DNA from: Actinomyces oricola
GTDB lineage: Bacteria; Actinomycetota; Actinomycetes; Actinomycetales; Actinomycetaceae
Assembly: GCF_004104015.1 (NCBI RefSeq)
Contig: NZ_RYFV01000030.1
Span: forward strand, 1 to 35,797
Direction of reading: 5' to 3'
Length of the DNA stretch: 35,797 bases
Of this stretch, positions 34,310 through 35,797 are shown in pieces. The position numbers were made by a program, and so were the translations under genes. The notes below the pieces were generated by a model. It ran no database searches. It had not been told where the DNA came from and was given only the letters and a program-made list of their open reading frames with translations. The first letter of the stretch is position 1. Each line of letters starts with the position of its first letter.

Positions 34310-34340
34310 GGTGGCCGCTCCCAACCAGGGAGCGGCCACC
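34310..34340 (-). terminator. greA terminator hairpin
   Basis: Perfect 13-bp arms, GGTGGCCGCTCCC at 34310-34322 and its complement at 34328-34340, with a five-base loop, lie four bases beyond the greA stop. On the minus strand it is followed by the A/T-richer tandem repeat. Confidence 0.85.
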
Positions 34341-34344
34341 GGTG

Positions 34345-34839
34345 TTATAGAGGGGTGACGTCGACGATCTCGGCGGAGATCTGGCGACCGTTGGGGGCCT
34401 CATAGGTAACGCTCTGGCCCGCACGGTGTCCCATGAGGGCCCTGCCCAGGGGGGCGTCGGGGGAGAAGACCTTGACCCCCTCAGGGACGTCGGCAGTGAT
34501 CTCCTGGCCCCCGAGGGCGAAGATCTGCTCCTTGCCCCCGACGCGGGCGGTCACGATGGTGCCGGCTGAAACCGTGCCGTCAGAGGCCGCCTCACCGATC
34601 TGGGCGTGATCCAGCAGATCCTCGAGCTGGATGATACGAGCCTCATTGAGCCCGGCCTCCTCTCGGGCGGCGTGGTAGCCGGCGTTCTCGCGCAGGTCAC
34701 CCTCCTGGCGGGCGGCCTCGACGCGCTGCGCGATCTCCTTGCGCTCCACCGTCTTACGGCGCTGGAGCTCGGCGGTGAGACGGTCAAAAGCCTCCTGGGT
34801 GAGCCAGGTGCTCTGCTTGTCGGTGCTTTCCTCGGACAT
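34345..34839 (-). CDS. greA: Transcription elongation factor GreA
   Basis: 164 residues. The N-terminal coiled coil (LTQEAFDRLTAELQRRKTVE, then RVEAARQEGDLRENAGYHAA) carries the acidic tip residues that reach into RNA polymerase and stimulate cleavage of backtracked RNA. The C-terminal FKBP-like domain has FSPDAPLGRALMGHRAGQSV. GAGGAG lies about five bases before the ATG. It is a single-gene unit with its own terminator. Confidence 0.95.
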   Translation of the reverse strand: MSEESTDKQSTWLTQEAFDRLTAELQRRKTVERKEIAQRVEAARQEGDLRENAGYHAAREEAGLNEARIIQLEDLLDHAQIGEAASDGTVSAGTIVTARVGGKEQIFALGGQEITADVPEGVKVFSPDAPLGRALMGHRAGQSVTYEAPNGRQISAEIVDVTPL

Positions 34840-34958
34840 GGAGTCTCCTCGGGTGATTGGTGCGCCGCTAAGGGCGCGGGCCCAGGGCCGCCACCACCTT
34901 CTTCGAGGCGAGGTGAGACCTGGGCCGGGTCATGGTGGGGGAGTCTACCGCCGTAGCC

Positions 34959-35671
34959 TCACCTGTTCTTCTTCCCGGGGTGTTCTCCCCGGCCCTTCTT
35001 ACCCGCCCGCAGTGTGGCCCCCCGGCCCGGCTTCTTGCCGGTCTTGCTCGACTTGGCCCTCCGCTTGGCGGCCCTGCCCGGTGATTGCTCGGGGTCTGGG
35101 GGAGCACTGCCCGTTGTCCCCGGTCGGTGGCGGTGCGGCTCGCCGTCGGCGGCCAGAACCTCCTCGCAGTCCGACAGGTAGGTGGCCGCGGCGTCGACCT
35201 GGGCAATGCGCCTGGTGACGCGCTCAAGCTTTTGGGGGCGCTGGGCGTCGTAGCGAACCACGTCCTCGGGCGGAATGGTGGCGCGGATCCGCTCGCGTTC
35301 GACCTCAACGTCGAAGTGCGCTCGGGGCCACCTGACGTCGAGCTCGGCCAGGGTGCGCAGCAGCAGCTCGGTGACGGCCAGGCGGGCGAACCACTTATTG
35401 TCCGCCGGGATAACGTGCCAGGGCGCCTCGGCGAAGGAGGTGGCCGCCAGGGTCCGCTCGTAGATGGACTGGTAGGCGAACCACTGGCTGCGCACGCCCA
35501 TGTCCCCCGACGAGTACTTCCAGTGCTTGTCCGGGCGATCCACCCGCTCCAGCAGCCGCAGCCCCTGCTCCTGGTAGGAGACCATGAGCGCGATCTTAAT
35601 GATCGCCGTCCCTTGGGTGACCAGTTCGCGCTCGAAGCCATGGATGGTCTCCACGCGCTGGGTGAAGCTCT
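34959..35671 (-). pseudogene. PPK2-family polyphosphate kinase, N-terminus cut off by an IS element
   Basis: The frame reads FTQRVETIHGFERELVTQGT, then VSYQEQGLRLLERVDRPDKH, WKYSSGDMGVRSQWFAYQSI and APWHVIPADNKWFARLAVTE, the second half of the PPK2 fold (polyphosphate-dependent nucleotide phosphorylation). The Walker A and DxxGxK part should lie upstream but is missing: the open frame enters the IS3-type end at about 35671. The GTG at 35654 seen as a start is internal to the fold and would give an inactive protein. A long basic Lys/Arg/Gly/Pro tail (about 60 residues) follows the domain. Function is presumably lost, unless the rest exists elsewhere. Confidence 0.8.
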
Positions 35672-35797
35672 GTGGTTCCCCCCGAATCGTGGAGGGCTTC
35701 CTTATGCGGTTTTGGGCAGGCCCTGGGCCGTGTTGGTCTCGTAGTCGATGGGGCTCTGCATGTCGGCTGTGCTGTGTCGGCGGTCGTGGTTGTAGAA
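35671..35797 (-). mobile_element. IS3-family insertion sequence, right end (runs off window)
   Basis: The element end is placed at about 35671, where the PPK2 frame stops making sense and TGTGGTTCCCCCCGAATCG begins, a plausible terminal inverted repeat. The transposase C-terminus fills the rest. The other end and the target-site duplication lie outside the window, so the boundary is approximate. Confidence 0.6.
35702..35797 (-). CDS. IS3-family transposase (OrfB), C-terminal fragment
   Basis: The last 31 codons are visible: FYNHDRRHSTADMQSPIDYE, then TNTAQGLPKTA and a stop. FYNxxRRHSxxxxxSPxxYE is the conserved end of the rve integrase core in IS3 elements. The catalytic DDE residues lie beyond the window edge. 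It is on the same strand as the broken PPK2 gene. Confidence 0.85.
   Translation of the reverse strand, partial: FYNHDRRHSTADMQSPIDYETNTAQGLPKTA

Noticed and set aside
33110-34339. 410-codon minus-strand frame spanning holin-X and DUF3618
   Set aside because: Only its last 160 codons look like protein; the upper part is the shadow frame of holin-X. A GTG coupled to the holin-X stop gives the proper start.
34868-35641. 257-codon minus-strand frame overlapping the PPK2 remnant
   Set aside because: It is a shadow frame of PPK2: Ser/Arg/Pro-rich with no domain, whereas the PPK2 frame matches a known family.

Overview
The window is chromosomal DNA from a high-GC actinobacterium, most likely an Actinomyces-like member of the Actinomycetaceae. 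The evidence is a sortase-anchored 5'-nucleotidase with an LARTG signal, a fused fructose PTS EIIABC next to DeoR and FruK, the order SCP-like gene - purF - purM - DUF3073, and actinobacterial holin-X and DUF3618 genes. The species call is inference from gene content. No tRNA, rRNA or CRISPR array was seen.

Layout. 1-2500 is a scarred accessory zone: the start of an IS630-like transposase runs off the left edge, next to a beheaded ORF of conjugative-element type, then a collapsed IS30 transposase, an NAD-dependent epimerase, and a Phd/RelE-type toxin-antitoxin pair whose toxin is frameshifted. 2.9-7.8 kb holds a DUF418 membrane protein, a TetR regulator with an unusually long N-terminus divergent from an ABC-2 exporter (shared operator region), and a signal-less M23 peptidase. 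8.0-10.4 kb is a complete BsuBI/PstI-type restriction-modification pair with lower-GC codon use than its neighbours. 10.5-12.6 kb is a PadR / ABC ATPase / ABC permease operon whose permease is frameshifted by an exact 19-bp tandem duplication.

12.8-19.1 kb holds NADP-type glutamate dehydrogenase, the cell-wall nucleotidase, and a NarL-type two-component pair whose kinase carries an in-frame 30-bp minisatellite inside its ATPase domain. 19.5-23.5 kb is the fructose operon (DeoR-type regulator, 1-phosphofructokinase, EIIABC) ending in a 17-bp-stem hairpin. 23.6-27.1 kb is SCP-like gene - purF - purM. 27.3-32.5 kb on the minus strand is a TetR / MFS / FtsX-permease / ABC-ATPase efflux operon lying between purM and DUF3073, two genes that are neighbours in other actinobacteria; a perfect palindrome lies at each end of this module. 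32.7-34.8 kb holds DUF3073, DUF3618, holin-X and greA. The right edge is a PPK2 polyphosphate kinase gene cut by an IS3-family element that runs off the window.

No clear multi-gene system of unknown type was found. The most interesting signals are repeat-driven changes in coding sequence (19-bp duplication, 30-bp minisatellite, CG-run frameshift in the toxin), the module inserted between purM and DUF3073, and several well-formed dyads that look like operators.
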